Source of the DNA: Microbacterium sp. SORGH_AS_0428 | GTDB taxonomy: Bacteria > Actinomycetota > Actinomycetes > Actinomycetales > Microbacteriaceae | Assembly: GCF_031453615.1 (NCBI RefSeq) | Contig: NZ_JAVIZT010000001.1 | Span: forward strand, 2,480,001-2,544,000 | Reading direction: 5' to 3' | DNA length: 64,000 nucleotides | Part shown: positions 1-9,313 of the stretch, piece after piece | How the letters are laid out: each line of letters opens with the position of its first letter | Position numbering within the stretch: the first letter of the stretch is position 1 | The notes under the pieces: generated by a model | Databases searched by the model: none | What the model was told of the DNA's origin: nothing | The model's input: the letters and a program-made list of their open reading frames with translations, nothing else | Program-made: the position numbers and the translations under genes

Positions 1-2912
1 GGCAGGTCGTCGACTTCGACGCGTTCGCCGACGACGGCATCTTCCTCATCACCGGTCGCACGGGCGCCGGGAAGTCGAGTGTTCTCGACGGCGTCGCATT
101 CGCCCTCTACGGCAACGTGCCGCGTTACGACGGCCCCGACAAGCGCCTGCGCAGCGATCACTGCGCGCCCGACGACCCCACTGAGGTGAGTCTCGAGTTC
201 ACGATCGGCGATGTGCGCTGGAAGGTCGTCCGCTCGCCCGACTATGCGCGCCCGAAGCTGCGCGGCGGTGGGATGACGACCGAGCCGGCGCGCGCCGAGC
301 TGTTCGAACTCGTCGACGGCGTCTGGATCGGCCGCGCCTCGCGTCCGCGCGATGTCGGCGAGATCCTCGATCGGGTGCTGGGATTGAACCTGCAGCAGTT
401 CCAGCAGGTCATCCTGCTGGCGCAGAACAAGTTCTCCCGCTTCCTGCTGGCCCGAAACGACGAACGTCAGGCGCTGCTGCGCACGCTGTTCGGCACCCGG
501 CGCTATGAGGATTACGCCCGCGAGCTCGACGACCGGCGGCGCGAGACGCAGCAACGGCTGCGGGAGCGGGCAGTGCACGCCGATGCGCTGCTGGCCGAGG
601 GCGAGCTGCTGATCGACGACGAGGCCGAGCCGCCCGCATCCGACGACCTCGCCGCGCGGCGCGAGGCGGTGCGCACCGCGACGGAGCGGGCACGCTACCG
701 GGTCGAGACCGCGGAGATCGCGCGGGCGAACGCCCACGAGGCCTGGACCGCCGCCGCCGCCGACCTCACGCTCCGCGAGCGCCAGCGACAGGCCCAACGC
801 GCCCGCGACGAGGCGGCTGCACGCCTCGCGGCCCTCGAGGCCGAGGCGGACAGCGTCGCCGACGCACGCGTCGAACGTGATCGCGCGGTCGCCGCCGAGG
901 CGCTGCGCGGCGCCATCGAGCGCGCCGCGCGGACGGGTCTCGCCGCCCGCGCGGCCGAGACCGAGTCCGCGGCGGCCGATGAAGAATGGCTCGTCGCCGG
1001 TGAGGACCCGGCGGCGGATCTCGAGGCGACCGACGAGGAGTTGACGGGCGAGCTCGCCCGCGTGGATGCGGCGGCCGAGAGCGAGCGTCAGCTGCACGAC
1101 CTGGATGCGGAGCTCGCGCTCGCGAACGGCGCCCTCGACGATGCGGGCGCGACGCTCCGACGCCTGACAGCCGAGACGACCGAAGCGCCGGCCCGCCGTG
1201 AGGCTCTTCTCGCCGCCCGGACCGAAGCCGCCGTCGATGCGGGCCGTATCCCCGAGGGGGAGAGCGCTGTGGAGGGCGCGCGGCTGCGGCGGGAGGCAGG
1301 GAGGCGGGCAGCGGATGCGGATGCGAGGCTCACCGCAGCCGAGGCCGCCTACACCGCAGCGCTCGACGCGTCGGCGGCGGCATCCGCGACGCTCGCACGT
1401 CTGATGCGTCGACGTGTCGCGGAGCGCGCGGGCGAACTCGCGGCTGCGCTGGTGCCCGGCGAGCCCTGTGCCGTGTGCGGTTCCACCGAGCATCCTCATC
1501 CCGCGCCGCGCGCGCACGACGCCGTCACGGACGACACGATCACCGACGCCGAGGCCGCCGTCGTGCGCGCCCGGGCGGAGGAGACGCGGGCCGCGGATGA
1601 AGCGCGCCGTCTGCGTGACGAGCTCACCGAGGCCCGCGCGGTCGCGGGGGGCGCCGGCGCCGAAGCGCTCGACCGGGCTCTCGCCGACGCCGAGGAGGCA
1701 CTGCAGCGCGCACGCGACGCGCAGGCGCATCTCGGCGGTATCGAGCGCGACCTCGCGCGCATCGACGCGCAGCAGGCCGAGCTCGCTGCGGCGGTCGAGG
1801 GCGCGATCCGTGACGAACGGGAGACCGCGACGCGCGTCGCCGCGCTGTCGGCGCGCCGGGAGGAGATCGTGCAGACCGTCGAGCGTGCGCGCGAGGGGTT
1901 CGAGAGCGTCGCCGACCGCCGCGCCGCCCTCGTCGCGCGACGCGAGCGCGCGCGTCGCCGACGCAGCGCGCAGGCGGCGCTGATCATCGCCCAGCAGGCG
2001 GCGGATGCGGCGGTGACCGAGGTCACAGAGGCTGCCGAACAGGCGGGCTTCACGGATCCGCTCGACGCTGCCGACGCCCTGCGCTCGCGCACGGACATGG
2101 CGGCGCTCGTCGAACGGGTCGAGACGCACGAGCGCGATCTCGCGCTGGTGCGCGCACAACTGCTCGAACTGCAGCTCGAGCTGGCGGGTGTGCCGGAGGC
2201 GCCGGTCGAGCTCGACGAGGCGCGGCAGAAGGCCGAGGAGGCGGACCGGGCGCGCGGCCATGCGATCGCGGAGCTCAGCCGGGCACAGTCCACGGCGGAT
2301 CGGCTGAGCGATCTCGTCGTGCGCATCGACGAGGCCTACGCGGCGGTGGCCGAGCTTGCCCAGGAGACGGCGGTTGTGACGCGGCTCGCCGACACCCTGC
2401 TCGGGCGCGCGCCGAACACGCGGCGCATGACGCTCGAGACGTTCGTGCTGGCGGCCGAGCTGGAGGAGATCGTCATCGCGGCCAACGGTCGCCTGGCCGA
2501 GATGTCGGCGGGGCGATACAGCCTTCACCACTCCGATGCGCTGGCCGCGCGTGGCGCCGCATCCGGACTCGGGATCGAGGTCATGGACGCCTTCACAGGC
2601 CAGCTGCGCCCGCCGCAGTCGCTGTCGGGCGGCGAGACGTTCCTCGCATCGCTGTCGCTCGCGCTGGGGCTGGCCGAGGTGGTCACCGCGCGCGCCGGCG
2701 GGATGCGGCTGGACACCCTTTTCATCGACGAGGGATTCGGCTCGCTCGACGCCGAGACTCTCGAGCTCGCGATGAGCGTCCTCGACGAGCTCCGCGCGGG
2801 AGGCCGCACGGTGGGGGTGATCAGCCACGTCGAGGCGATGAAGGACCAGTTGCCCGCCCAGCTGACGATCGAGGCGACGCCGCAGGGGCCGAGCATCATC
2901 CGGCAGCGATGA
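1..2912 (+). CDS. sbcC: SbcC, ATPase subunit of the SbcCD nuclease (5' partial)
   Basis: Rad50-like partner of the SbcD nuclease, which processes hairpin and blocked DNA ends. The frame is open from the window edge (codons in phase from base 3), so the first residues and the real start are outside. Walker A TGRTGAGKSS is encoded at 51-80. The middle is Ala/Glu/Arg-rich coiled coil interrupted by a zinc hook, CAVC, at about 1467-1478, giving two arms of similar length. The ABC signature LSGGETF and Walker B LFIDEGFGSLD follow at about 2622-2750. sbcD is expected just upstream. The family assignment is secure because both ATPase halves and the hook are in the expected order. Confidence 0.95.
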   Translation, partial: QVVDFDAFADDGIFLITGRTGAGKSSVLDGVAFALYGNVPRYDGPDKRLRSDHCAPDDPTEVSLEFTIGDVRWKVVRSPDYARPKLRGGGMTTEPARAELFELVDGVWIGRASRPRDVGEILDRVLGLNLQQFQQVILLAQNKFSRFLLARNDERQALLRTLFGTRRYEDYARELDDRRRETQQRLRERAVHADALLAEGELLIDDEAEPPASDDLAARREAVRTATERARYRVETAEIARANAHEAWTAAAADLTLRERQRQAQRARDEAAARLAALEAEADSVADARVERDRAVAAEALRGAIERAARTGLAARAAETESAAADEEWLVAGEDPAADLEATDEELTGELARVDAAAESERQLHDLDAELALANGALDDAGATLRRLTAETTEAPARREALLAARTEAAVDAGRIPEGESAVEGARLRREAGRRAADADARLTAAEAAYTAALDASAAASATLARLMRRRVAERAGELAAALVPGEPCAVCGSTEHPHPAPRAHDAVTDDTITDAEAAVVRARAEETRAADEARRLRDELTEARAVAGGAGAEALDRALADAEEALQRARDAQAHLGGIERDLARIDAQQAELAAAVEGAIRDERETATRVAALSARREEIVQTVERAREGFESVADRRAALVARRERARRRRSAQAALIIAQQAADAAVTEVTEAAEQAGFTDPLDAADALRSRTDMAALVERVETHERDLALVRAQLLELQLELAGVPEAPVELDEARQKAEEADRARGHAIAELSRAQSTADRLSDLVVRIDEAYAAVAELAQETAVVTRLADTLLGRAPNTRRMTLETFVLAAELEEIVIAANGRLAEMSAGRYSLHHSDALAARGAASGLGIEVMDAFTGQLRPPQSLSGGETFLASLSLALGLAEVVTARAGGMRLDTLFIDEGFGSLDAETLELAMSVLDELRAGGRTVGVISHVEAMKDQLPAQLTIEATPQGPSIIRQR

Positions 2913-2970
2913 CGACGATCGACGAATCCTCGTCAGACGCAAGCCGGGACCCCGCATCCGCACGCGCGCC

Positions 2971-2982
2971 TAAGGTGGAGGA
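2971..2982 (+). promoter_or_regulatory. Leaderless promoter of the 59-aa membrane protein
   Basis: -10 hexamer TAAGGT followed by six bases and then GTG 2983. The GGAGGA between them would abut the start codon directly, so leaderless initiation is the simpler reading. Confidence 0.5.
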
Positions 2983-3162
2983 GTGAGCAAGAACACCCTG
3001 TGGACGGTGCTGGCCGTCATCGCGTCGATCGTGATCGGCTGGTTCCTCGTCAACCTGCTGTTCTCGGTGATCGCCTTCGTCTTCAAGCTCGTCATCGTCG
3101 CCGCTGTCGCGCTCGTCGTCTTCCTCGTGCTGCGCTCGGCCCTCAGCCGCAGCGGGGACTGA
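2983..3162 (+). CDS. Small hydrophobic membrane protein, 59 aa
   Basis: Unrecognised small protein beginning MSKNTLWTVL. Residues 6-52 are almost entirely hydrophobic, with one Trp/Asn break near 20-24, so one long or two closely packed membrane helices are likely; the C-terminus RSALSRSGD is polar. The GTG start is chosen because a TAAGGT hexamer lies six bases upstream and the stop is two bases before the MFS gene. It is probably co-transcribed with that transporter; no function is proposed. Confidence 0.7.
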   Translation: MSKNTLWTVLAVIASIVIGWFLVNLLFSVIAFVFKLVIVAAVALVVFLVLRSALSRSGD

Positions 3163-3164
3163 GC

Positions 3165-4667
3165 GTGGCGGCCGACGGCGCATCCGAGGCGCACCCGGTC
3201 ACGACCGACATCCCGCTGAGCTCCGCCGCACGTTGGCGGGCCTTCTGGGTGTGCGTCGCGGTCGCCGGTCTCACGATCCTCGACCTGTCGAAGGTCAATG
3301 TGGCTTTGCCGTCGATCGAGACGGCCTTCTCCGCAGGGGCGACCGAGCTGCAGCTCATCGTCTCCGGTTACGTCCTCACGTTCGGTCTGTTCCTCGTGCC
3401 GATGGGACGCATCGGCGACCAGCGCTCCCGTCGCGCCCTCTTCCTGATCGGGCTCACGCTGTTCACCGCCATGAGCGTGGTCTGCGCGATCGCGCCGAAC
3501 TCCACCGTGCTCCTGATCGCCCGTCTGCTGCAGGGGGCGGCGGCCGGCATCCAGATGCCCCAGGTGCTCGGTCTCATCCAGCAGCTGTTCCAGGGCAAGG
3601 AGCGCGGCCGCGCCTTCGGCTTGTTCGGTGCCACGATCGGTGTGGCGACGGCGTTCGGGCCGACCCTCGGCGGGCTTCTCATCGCGGTGGGCGGTCCTCA
3701 GGACGGGTGGCGGTGGATCTTCTGGATGAATCTGCCGCTCGGACTGATCGCCATCCTGCTGGCAGCCCTCCTGCTGCCCGCCACACGCACCCGCTCGCAC
3801 CGCAAGCTCGCCCTCGATCCGGTCGGCGTCATCCTGTTCGCCCTCACCGTGATCTCGCTCATGTGGCCGTTCCTGTTCACCACGGGTGCGCCGGGGGACG
3901 ACCCGCGACGGTGGTGGCTGCTCGTGTTGTTCGTGCTGTTCGCGGCCGGGTTCGTGGCGTGGGAGCAGCGCTACACCCGAGTCGGCAAGCAGCCGCTCAT
4001 CCCGCTGAAGCTCTTCCGGATCGGCTCGTACCGCAACGGCACGCTCCTGCAGACGACCTACTTCGCCGCGGTCCCGTCGATGTTCCTCATGACCACCCTC
4101 TACCTGCAGAGCGGTCTGCACATCGAACCCGTCTTCGCTGGCATGGTGACGATCGGCTTCGCGCTGGCCAGCGCCGTCTCCTCCTACATCGGAGGGTCGC
4201 TCGTCGTGCGGTTCGGCAGGCCCGTCGTGGTCGTGGGGCTCGGGTTGATGCTCGCCTGCGTCGCCGGCCTCGTCGCCACCGCGCTCTACGTCCCCGACTC
4301 CGTCACGCCGTTCGTCATGGCGGGCGCTATGCTCCTGGGCGGCATCGGCGGCGGCCTGGTGGTCTCGCCGAACCAGACCCTCACCCTCGCCGACATCCCC
4401 GTGCGCGAGGGCGGGCTCGCGGGCTCGGTCGGACAGCTCGGCCAGCGCATCGGCACCGCGGTGGGAACCGCGGTCGCGCTCGCTCTCTTCTACGCGACGG
4501 TCTATCGCGAAGACGGCCACGCGGCGGAGGATGCGGTCGTCTTCCACGACGCGTACGGCTTCGGGATGGTCACCGTCGCGCTGTTCCTCGCCGTCGCCTT
4601 CGTCATCGCCGTCGCCGACCTCGGCGCGAGACGTCGCTCCCAGAAGGTCGCCGACGCGGCATCCTGA
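3165..4667 (+). CDS. MFS transporter, DHA2 (EmrB/QacA) drug-exporter type
   Basis: Proton-coupled exporter of 500 aa in the cytoplasmic membrane, with the length and alternating hydrophobic pattern of the 14-helix DHA2 family. The N-terminal part shows DLSKVNVALPSIETAF, the usual helix-1 D..vvNVALP element. PMGRIGDQRSRR near residues 75-87 matches the family loop 2-3 motif, and the QMPQVLGLIQ region follows. The GTG at 3165 is chosen because it directly follows the small membrane gene and the conserved N-terminus begins a few residues later; longer forms would run through that gene. The substrate cannot be told from sequence. Confidence 0.88.
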   Translation: MAADGASEAHPVTTDIPLSSAARWRAFWVCVAVAGLTILDLSKVNVALPSIETAFSAGATELQLIVSGYVLTFGLFLVPMGRIGDQRSRRALFLIGLTLFTAMSVVCAIAPNSTVLLIARLLQGAAAGIQMPQVLGLIQQLFQGKERGRAFGLFGATIGVATAFGPTLGGLLIAVGGPQDGWRWIFWMNLPLGLIAILLAALLLPATRTRSHRKLALDPVGVILFALTVISLMWPFLFTTGAPGDDPRRWWLLVLFVLFAAGFVAWEQRYTRVGKQPLIPLKLFRIGSYRNGTLLQTTYFAAVPSMFLMTTLYLQSGLHIEPVFAGMVTIGFALASAVSSYIGGSLVVRFGRPVVVVGLGLMLACVAGLVATALYVPDSVTPFVMAGAMLLGGIGGGLVVSPNQTLTLADIPVREGGLAGSVGQLGQRIGTAVGTAVALALFYATVYREDGHAAEDAVVFHDAYGFGMVTVALFLAVAFVIAVADLGARRRSQKVADAAS

Positions 4668-4674
4668 GCCGGGG

Positions 4675-5232
4675 TCAAACTCCGTAGTCGGCGCGGATGC
4701 GCTCGCGCAGGATGTGGCTGCAAGCGGTGACGGCGGCATCCCAGTCGGTCATCGCATCGTCCTGGGCGTTGTCGGAGACCGCCTTGAGGACGCGGATGGG
4801 CACACCGAACTCGGCGGCCACCCAGAAGTACGCGTACGTCTCCATATCGACGAGGCCCGCGCCCAGCGACCGGATGAGCGTCACGGTCTCGGCGTCGTCG
4901 ACGAACGAGTCGCCCGTCGCGATGACGACGCCCTCGCGGTCGTGGCCGACCCGCGCGGGAAGCGACAGATGCTGACCGACGACGCCGTCAGGGTCTGTCA
5001 CGTCGTGCTGGATCGCACCGGCGATCTCGTGCAGGTCGCCCTGCAGCAGCGGATCGATGCAGCCGGCGGTGCCGACCACGACGATCTCCTCGTAGTCGGC
5101 GGCGCTGAGCGCACGTGTGAGGTTCACGGCGGCCGGCAGCTTGCCGGGGCCGGTGATGAGCCGATCGAAGCCCTCGAGCTCCGCGGGAAAGGCGACGACC
5201 TCGCTCTCGAGCGCGGCGACGAGCAGGCGCAT
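4675..5232 (-). CDS. 5'-methylthioadenosine/S-adenosylhomocysteine nucleosidase-like protein
   Basis: Nucleoside phosphorylase/hydrolase-fold protein of 185 aa, likely cleaving MTA, SAH or a related nucleoside. MRLLVAALESEV at the N-terminus, VVGTAGCIDP in the middle and the nucleoside-binding DMETYA followed by VLKAVSDNAQ near the C-terminus match the PNP_UDP_1 family; the SDNA Asp is the usual catalytic acid. It is shorter than typical MTA/SAH nucleosidases (about 230 aa), so exact specificity is uncertain. Its ATG overlaps the stop of the upstream 47-aa gene (TGATG), so the two are translationally coupled. Confidence 0.75.
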   Translation of the reverse strand: MRLLVAALESEVVAFPAELEGFDRLITGPGKLPAAVNLTRALSAADYEEIVVVGTAGCIDPLLQGDLHEIAGAIQHDVTDPDGVVGQHLSLPARVGHDREGVVIATGDSFVDDAETVTLIRSLGAGLVDMETYAYFWVAAEFGVPIRVLKAVSDNAQDDAMTDWDAAVTACSHILRERIRADYGV

Positions 5233-5375
5233 CAGTTCCCGCCCCCGCTGACGATGCCGATGATCCCCGAGATGAGGAAGAAGACGCCGACGCCGGCGAC
5301 GGCGATCCAGATGCCGATACGGGTGGCGGAGGGCTTGCCCTGGTCGTCGCTGGGGCCGGAACCGAAAAGACTCAC
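5232..5375 (-). CDS. Small single-helix membrane protein, 47 aa
   Basis: Begins MSLFGSGPSDDQGKPSATRIG. It has a polar N-terminal third and one membrane helix at residues about 20-42 ending IIGIVSGGGN. The GTG start is fixed by TACGCT ending six bases upstream. The stop overlaps the ATG of the nucleosidase-like gene. Small proteins of this layout are common in Microbacteriaceae but I know no function. Confidence 0.7.
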   Translation of the reverse strand: MSLFGSGPSDDQGKPSATRIGIWIAVAGVGVFFLISGIIGIVSGGGN

Positions 5376-5387
5376 CCTGCGAGCGTA
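5376..5387 (-). promoter_or_regulatory. Leaderless promoter of the 47-aa gene
   Basis: On the minus strand TACGCT is followed by six bases and then GTG at 5375. Confidence 0.55.
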
Positions 5388-5433
5388 GACGAGCCCGCGG
5401 TGATCGTGGTCGTCGCGGGCTCGACAGGCGTGC

Positions 5434-6384
5434 TCAGGAGGTGGGCTGCCAGGTGGAGAGGCGGTCCAACTCGGCGATCTGCTCACTGGTCAGCACCACG
5501 CCGACACTCGTCAGCAGATCGGGGACCTGCGACGCGCGAGAGGCGCTCGCGATGGGCGCCACGACGGTGGGTCGCTGGCGGAGCCAGGCGAGGGCCGTCG
5601 CCGCGATGGACGCGCCGTGCTCGCCGCCGATGCGCTCGAGCGCGTCGATGATCGCGAGGCCCTGGGGTGTCGCATACTTGGCGGCGCCCTCGGCGCGCGG
5701 GGAGCTCGCCCCTGCCGCATCCGCCGAACGGTACTTGCCCGTGAGGAACCCCGAGGCCAGGCCGTAATAGGGCACGAGCGCGAGGTCGAACTCCTCGGCG
5801 ACGGGGATGATGTGCTCCTCGACGTCGTTACGGTGCACGAGGTTGTAGTGGGGCTGGACGGCGATCGGGAGCGGCCCGCCTGCGGCCTGCGCGAGCTCGA
5901 TCCACTGACGGATGCGCTCGCCCGAGTAGTTGGAGACGGCCGTGTAGCGGACCAGGCCGTCGTTGACCAGGTCGGTGAAGGCGGCGACGGTCTCCTCGAG
6001 CGGCGTCTCGGGGTCGTCGAAGTGGGCGTAGTAGAGGTCGATCGTGTCGACGCCGAGCCGCTTCAGCGACGCCTGGGCGGCCGCACGGATGTTCTTCGCG
6101 GACAGACCGCGGAACTCCGGGTGCTGGCTCACCTTGGTGGCGATGACGAGGTTGCGGGGCTTGCGTGCGGCCAACCACTCGCCGATGAGCGTCTCGCTCT
6201 CTCCTCCTCTGTTGCCCGGCACCCACGCGCTGTAGGCGTCGGCGGTGTCGATGAAGTTGCCGCCGCCGTCGTGGAACGTGTCGAGGATCTCGAAGGAGGC
6301 GTCACGATCGGCCGTCCAGCCGAACACGTTGCCGCCGAGGGAGAGGCCGAAGACGTCGAGGTCGCTGCGTCCGATACGGGTCAT
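5434..6384 (-). CDS. Aldo/keto reductase
   Basis: NADPH-dependent (beta/alpha)8 oxidoreductase of 316 aa. It starts MTRIGRSDLDVFGLSLGGNVFGW. The family signature appears as FIDTADAYSAW (catalytic Asp and Tyr), followed by ATKVSQHP (Lys) and YYAHFDDPETP (His), so the Asp-Tyr-Lys-His tetrad is complete. The C-terminal AIASASRASQVPDLL is the cofactor-binding segment. An SD GAAAGGA precedes the ATG. The closest group is the tas/YghZ-like AKRs; the substrate is not predictable. Confidence 0.9.
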   Translation of the reverse strand: MTRIGRSDLDVFGLSLGGNVFGWTADRDASFEILDTFHDGGGNFIDTADAYSAWVPGNRGGESETLIGEWLAARKPRNLVIATKVSQHPEFRGLSAKNIRAAAQASLKRLGVDTIDLYYAHFDDPETPLEETVAAFTDLVNDGLVRYTAVSNYSGERIRQWIELAQAAGGPLPIAVQPHYNLVHRNDVEEHIIPVAEEFDLALVPYYGLASGFLTGKYRSADAAGASSPRAEGAAKYATPQGLAIIDALERIGGEHGASIAATALAWLRQRPTVVAPIASASRASQVPDLLTSVGVVLTSEQIAELDRLSTWQPTS

Positions 6385-6561
6385 GATGTCCTTTCGTCGC
6401 TGCCGCGCACGGTCAGTGTGCGCGCACTCCTTATGAACAAGACGGGGATGCCGCCGCCCATTCCCATTACTTCCGGGATCGACCGGTGGCCGCGCGGCGG
6501 GGCCGGGCTAGGGTCGAAGACAGGGCGCAGACGGTTGTGCCCGCGATCTCGGGAGGCAGCG

Positions 6562-7140
6562 ATGGAATCGGTCGTTCTCGACACACCGGCGGGAATCGAC
6601 GCTCGACTCGGGTGGGACCCCTCGGTCACCGCGCACGACCGCAAGCGTCTGCTGGCCCGGGCGATCATCGGTGCGCGACTCGGCGTCGACCCGGCAGCCG
6701 TGCGCATCGAACGCGAGGCGCCCACGACGTTCGGCCATCACACGCGCCTGATCGCCTCGCTCGACGGCGAGGAGCTCGATCTCGTCGTGACCGTCGCCGA
6801 GTACCGCGCGGCCAACGTCGTCGCGGTGAGCGAACCTGGCGTCCGCGTCGGGATCGACCTGCGCGACCTGCATCCCGACACGCACACCCGCGCGGTGATG
6901 CGGGCGCAGAGCCAGCTGTGGGAGGGAGCGACCGACCTGGATCTGCTCACGCACTGGAGTCGGGCTCAGGCGGTGCTCGCCGCCGACGGGCGCGGACCGC
7001 GGCTGTCGGCCACATCCGTCAAGCTCGACCAGGGCGGCCACCGCGGATGGGTGCGGGATCGGCCGACGAGCTACACGATCCAGGATCTCTCCCGGAACGC
7101 CTTCGTGATCACGCTCGCCTGGGCTCCCGAGGAGGACTGA
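6562..7140 (+). CDS. 4'-phosphopantetheinyl transferase-like protein, probably catalytically impaired
   Basis: This 192-aa protein follows the layout of Sfp-type transferases: an N-terminal half RKRLLARAIIGARLG, a DLVVTVAEY stretch where active enzymes have FNLSHS, then VGIDLRDL in place of GIDIE and WSRAQAVLAADG in place of W.KEA.KA. The first Mg-binding Asp is kept, but the second acid (GIDIE Glu) is Arg and the Glu of KEA is lost. Either it is a pseudoenzyme or it has another activity. The start is supported by GGGAGG five bases before the ATG and TAGGGT at 6509-6514. The fold assignment is inference from pattern, not from a search. Confidence 0.6.
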   Translation: MESVVLDTPAGIDARLGWDPSVTAHDRKRLLARAIIGARLGVDPAAVRIEREAPTTFGHHTRLIASLDGEELDLVVTVAEYRAANVVAVSEPGVRVGIDLRDLHPDTHTRAVMRAQSQLWEGATDLDLLTHWSRAQAVLAADGRGPRLSATSVKLDQGGHRGWVRDRPTSYTIQDLSRNAFVITLAWAPEED

Positions 7141-7155
7141 GCATCCTCGGCCCGC

Positions 7156-9213
7156 TCAGTCCTCGAGCGCGGCATCCAACTCGCTGAGCCAGGCGGCGGC
7201 GTTCCCGTCGCTCGGCGCTCGCCAGTCCCCGCGCGGCGACAGCGATCCTGCGGGGGACACCTTCGGGCCGTTGGGGATCGCGGTGCGCTTGAACTGGGCG
7301 AACCCGAAATAGCGCCTGAGGAACACCCGCAGCCACTGCACGATCGTCTCGCGGTCGTAGACGTACCGCTCGTCGTCGGGGAATCCGGCCGGCCAGAGTC
7401 CCGCCTCCGCGTCCGCGAAGGCGACCTCCGCCAGGTACGCGATCTTCGACGGCCGCATCCCGAAACGCAGGACGTGGAACAGCGTGAAATCATGCAGCGC
7501 GTACGGGCCGATGGCGTCCTCCGTCGACTGCACCTTGCCGTCCTCGCCCGCGGGAACCAGCTCCGGGCTGATCTCGGTGCCCAGGACCGCCTGCAGGACG
7601 GCGGCCGTGCGCTCGTCGATCCCGACGCCGTCTGCGATCACCCAGCGGATGAGGTGCTGGATCAGCGTCTTGGGAACGCCGGCGTTGACGGCGTAGTGGC
7701 TCATCTGGTCGCCGACGCCGTACGTGGCCCAGCCGAGCGCCAGTTCGGACAGGTCCGAGGTTCCGATGACGACGCCGCCGTGACGGTTCGCGAGGCGGAA
7801 CAGCAGATCGGTGCGGACCCCCGCCTGCACGTTCTCGAACGTGACGTCGTAGAGCGGCTCGCCCTCGGCGGCGGGGTGGCCGATGCCGCGCAGGATCTCG
7901 GTGGCGGCGGGGCGGATGTCGATCGTCTCGATCGTCGCGCCGATCGCCTCGGCGAGTTCGATCGCGTTGGACTTGGTGCCGTCGCCGGTCGCGAAACCGG
8001 GCATCGTGTAGGCGAGGATCTCGCTGCGCGGACGCCCCATCCGGTCCATCGCACGGGCGACGACCAGGAGCGCGTGGGTGGAATCGAGACCCCCCGAGAC
8101 ACCGATGACGGGGCGCGGGGATCCGATCGCCCGCATCCGCTGCTCGAGTCCGGAGACCTGGATGCTGAAGGCCTCGTAGCAGTCCTGCGCGAGGCGCGCG
8201 GGGTCGGCCGGCACGAAGGGGAACCGCGCGACCGGGCGGCGCAGGCCGGAGAGCTCGGCGGGCGGGTCCAGACGGAAGTGGATCGTGCGGAACGCGCCTA
8301 CGCGGTCGGCGAGGGAACGCCGATTGTCGTCGAAGGTGCCCTGGCGCAGGCGGTCCTGGCGCAGGCGGTCCAGGTCGACGTCGGCGACGCTGCGGCGAGC
8401 CGCGTCCGGGAACCGATCGGTCTCGACGAGCAGCTGGCCGCCCTCATAGATCATGGTCTGGCCATCCCACGAGACGTCGTTCGTGGACTCGCCCTGGCCC
8501 GCCGCCGCATAGGCGTAGGCGGCGAGGCAGCGCAGCGACTGGGACTGCGAGAGCAGCTTCCGGTCGTCGGCTCGGGCGATCGTGATCGGGCTGCCGCTGA
8601 GGTTCAGGAGCACCGTCGCCCCGGCGAGCGCCGCCTCGGACGAGGGCGGGACGGGAACCCACATGTCCTCACAGACCTCGGCGTGAACGACGAGCCCGTC
8701 CACGTCCAACGCCTCGAACAGCAGGTCGGGTCCGAAGGGGGCGTAGAGGTCGCCGATGCGGATGTCGCCGCCGCGCTGGTCGTCGCCCGGTGCGTACCAC
8801 CGGCGCTCGTAGAACTCCCGGTAGGTGGGGAGCATCGACTTCGGGGCGACCCCGAGGAGCTCACCGCGGTGGATGACGACCGCGCAGTTGTAGAGGCGGT
8901 TGCCGTGGCGCAACGGCGCGCCGACGACCAGCAGGGGCCGTAGGTCGACGGATGCGGTGACGATCCGCTCGATGGCCGCGGCCACCGCATCCAGCAGAGG
9001 TTCCTGCAGCACGAGGTCCTCGATCGCGTAGCCGCTGAGGCTCAGTTCGGGAAAGAGCGCGACGGCGACGCCGTCGTCGTGGCAGGCGCGCGCCTCGGCG
9101 AGCACGGCCTCCGCATTCGTCGCGGGATCGGCCACGCCGACCGGGATCGTGACGGCGGCGACGCGGGCGAAGCCGTGCCGGTAGGGGTTCGTGAAGGGCA
9201 GGTGCGTGCTCAC
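7156..9213 (-). CDS. nadE: Glutamine-dependent NAD+ synthetase
   Basis: Makes NAD+ from nicotinate adenine dinucleotide, ATP and glutamine; 685 aa, as usual for the two-domain form. The nitrilase-type glutaminase domain (residues 1 to about 290) has its triad as LFPELSLSG (Glu), GVAPKSMLP (Lys) and HAEVCEDMW (Cys). The synthetase domain has the PP-loop VSGGLDST and TSDLSELALGW. GTG 9213 is chosen because it carries CAGACT six bases upstream; ATGs further upstream would intrude on the neighbour's promoter. The linker between the domains carries a 15-bp tandem duplication. The gene converges with the PPTase-like gene. Confidence 0.95.
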   Translation of the reverse strand: MSTHLPFTNPYRHGFARVAAVTIPVGVADPATNAEAVLAEARACHDDGVAVALFPELSLSGYAIEDLVLQEPLLDAVAAAIERIVTASVDLRPLLVVGAPLRHGNRLYNCAVVIHRGELLGVAPKSMLPTYREFYERRWYAPGDDQRGGDIRIGDLYAPFGPDLLFEALDVDGLVVHAEVCEDMWVPVPPSSEAALAGATVLLNLSGSPITIARADDRKLLSQSQSLRCLAAYAYAAAGQGESTNDVSWDGQTMIYEGGQLLVETDRFPDAARRSVADVDLDRLRQDRLRQGTFDDNRRSLADRVGAFRTIHFRLDPPAELSGLRRPVARFPFVPADPARLAQDCYEAFSIQVSGLEQRMRAIGSPRPVIGVSGGLDSTHALLVVARAMDRMGRPRSEILAYTMPGFATGDGTKSNAIELAEAIGATIETIDIRPAATEILRGIGHPAAEGEPLYDVTFENVQAGVRTDLLFRLANRHGGVVIGTSDLSELALGWATYGVGDQMSHYAVNAGVPKTLIQHLIRWVIADGVGIDERTAAVLQAVLGTEISPELVPAGEDGKVQSTEDAIGPYALHDFTLFHVLRFGMRPSKIAYLAEVAFADAEAGLWPAGFPDDERYVYDRETIVQWLRVFLRRYFGFAQFKRTAIPNGPKVSPAGSLSPRGDWRAPSDGNAAAWLSELDAALED
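8341..8370. repeat. Perfect 15-bp tandem duplication inside nadE
   Basis: Two identical copies of CTGGCGCAGGCGGTC sit head to tail and encode DRLRQ twice in the linker between the glutaminase and synthetase domains. The duplication is in frame and harmless to the reading frame. Confidence 0.9.
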
Positions 9214-9225
9214 GTGTCCAGTCTG
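9214..9225 (-). promoter_or_regulatory. Leaderless promoter of nadE
   Basis: On the minus strand CAGACT is followed by six bases and then GTG 9213. Confidence 0.5.
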
Positions 9226-9313
9226 GCACCCGTACGCGGGCGCAGAACGGGGTTGCGTCGCCGGGAGGCGCTGTCGGCGGCCGCAACTAGGGTCGATGAA
9301 GGAAAGGGAGCTG

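Noticed and set aside
2970..4739. 589-residue minus-strand frame
   Set aside because: Antisense to the MFS gene; low-complexity Arg/Asp/Glu/His sequence typical of shadows.
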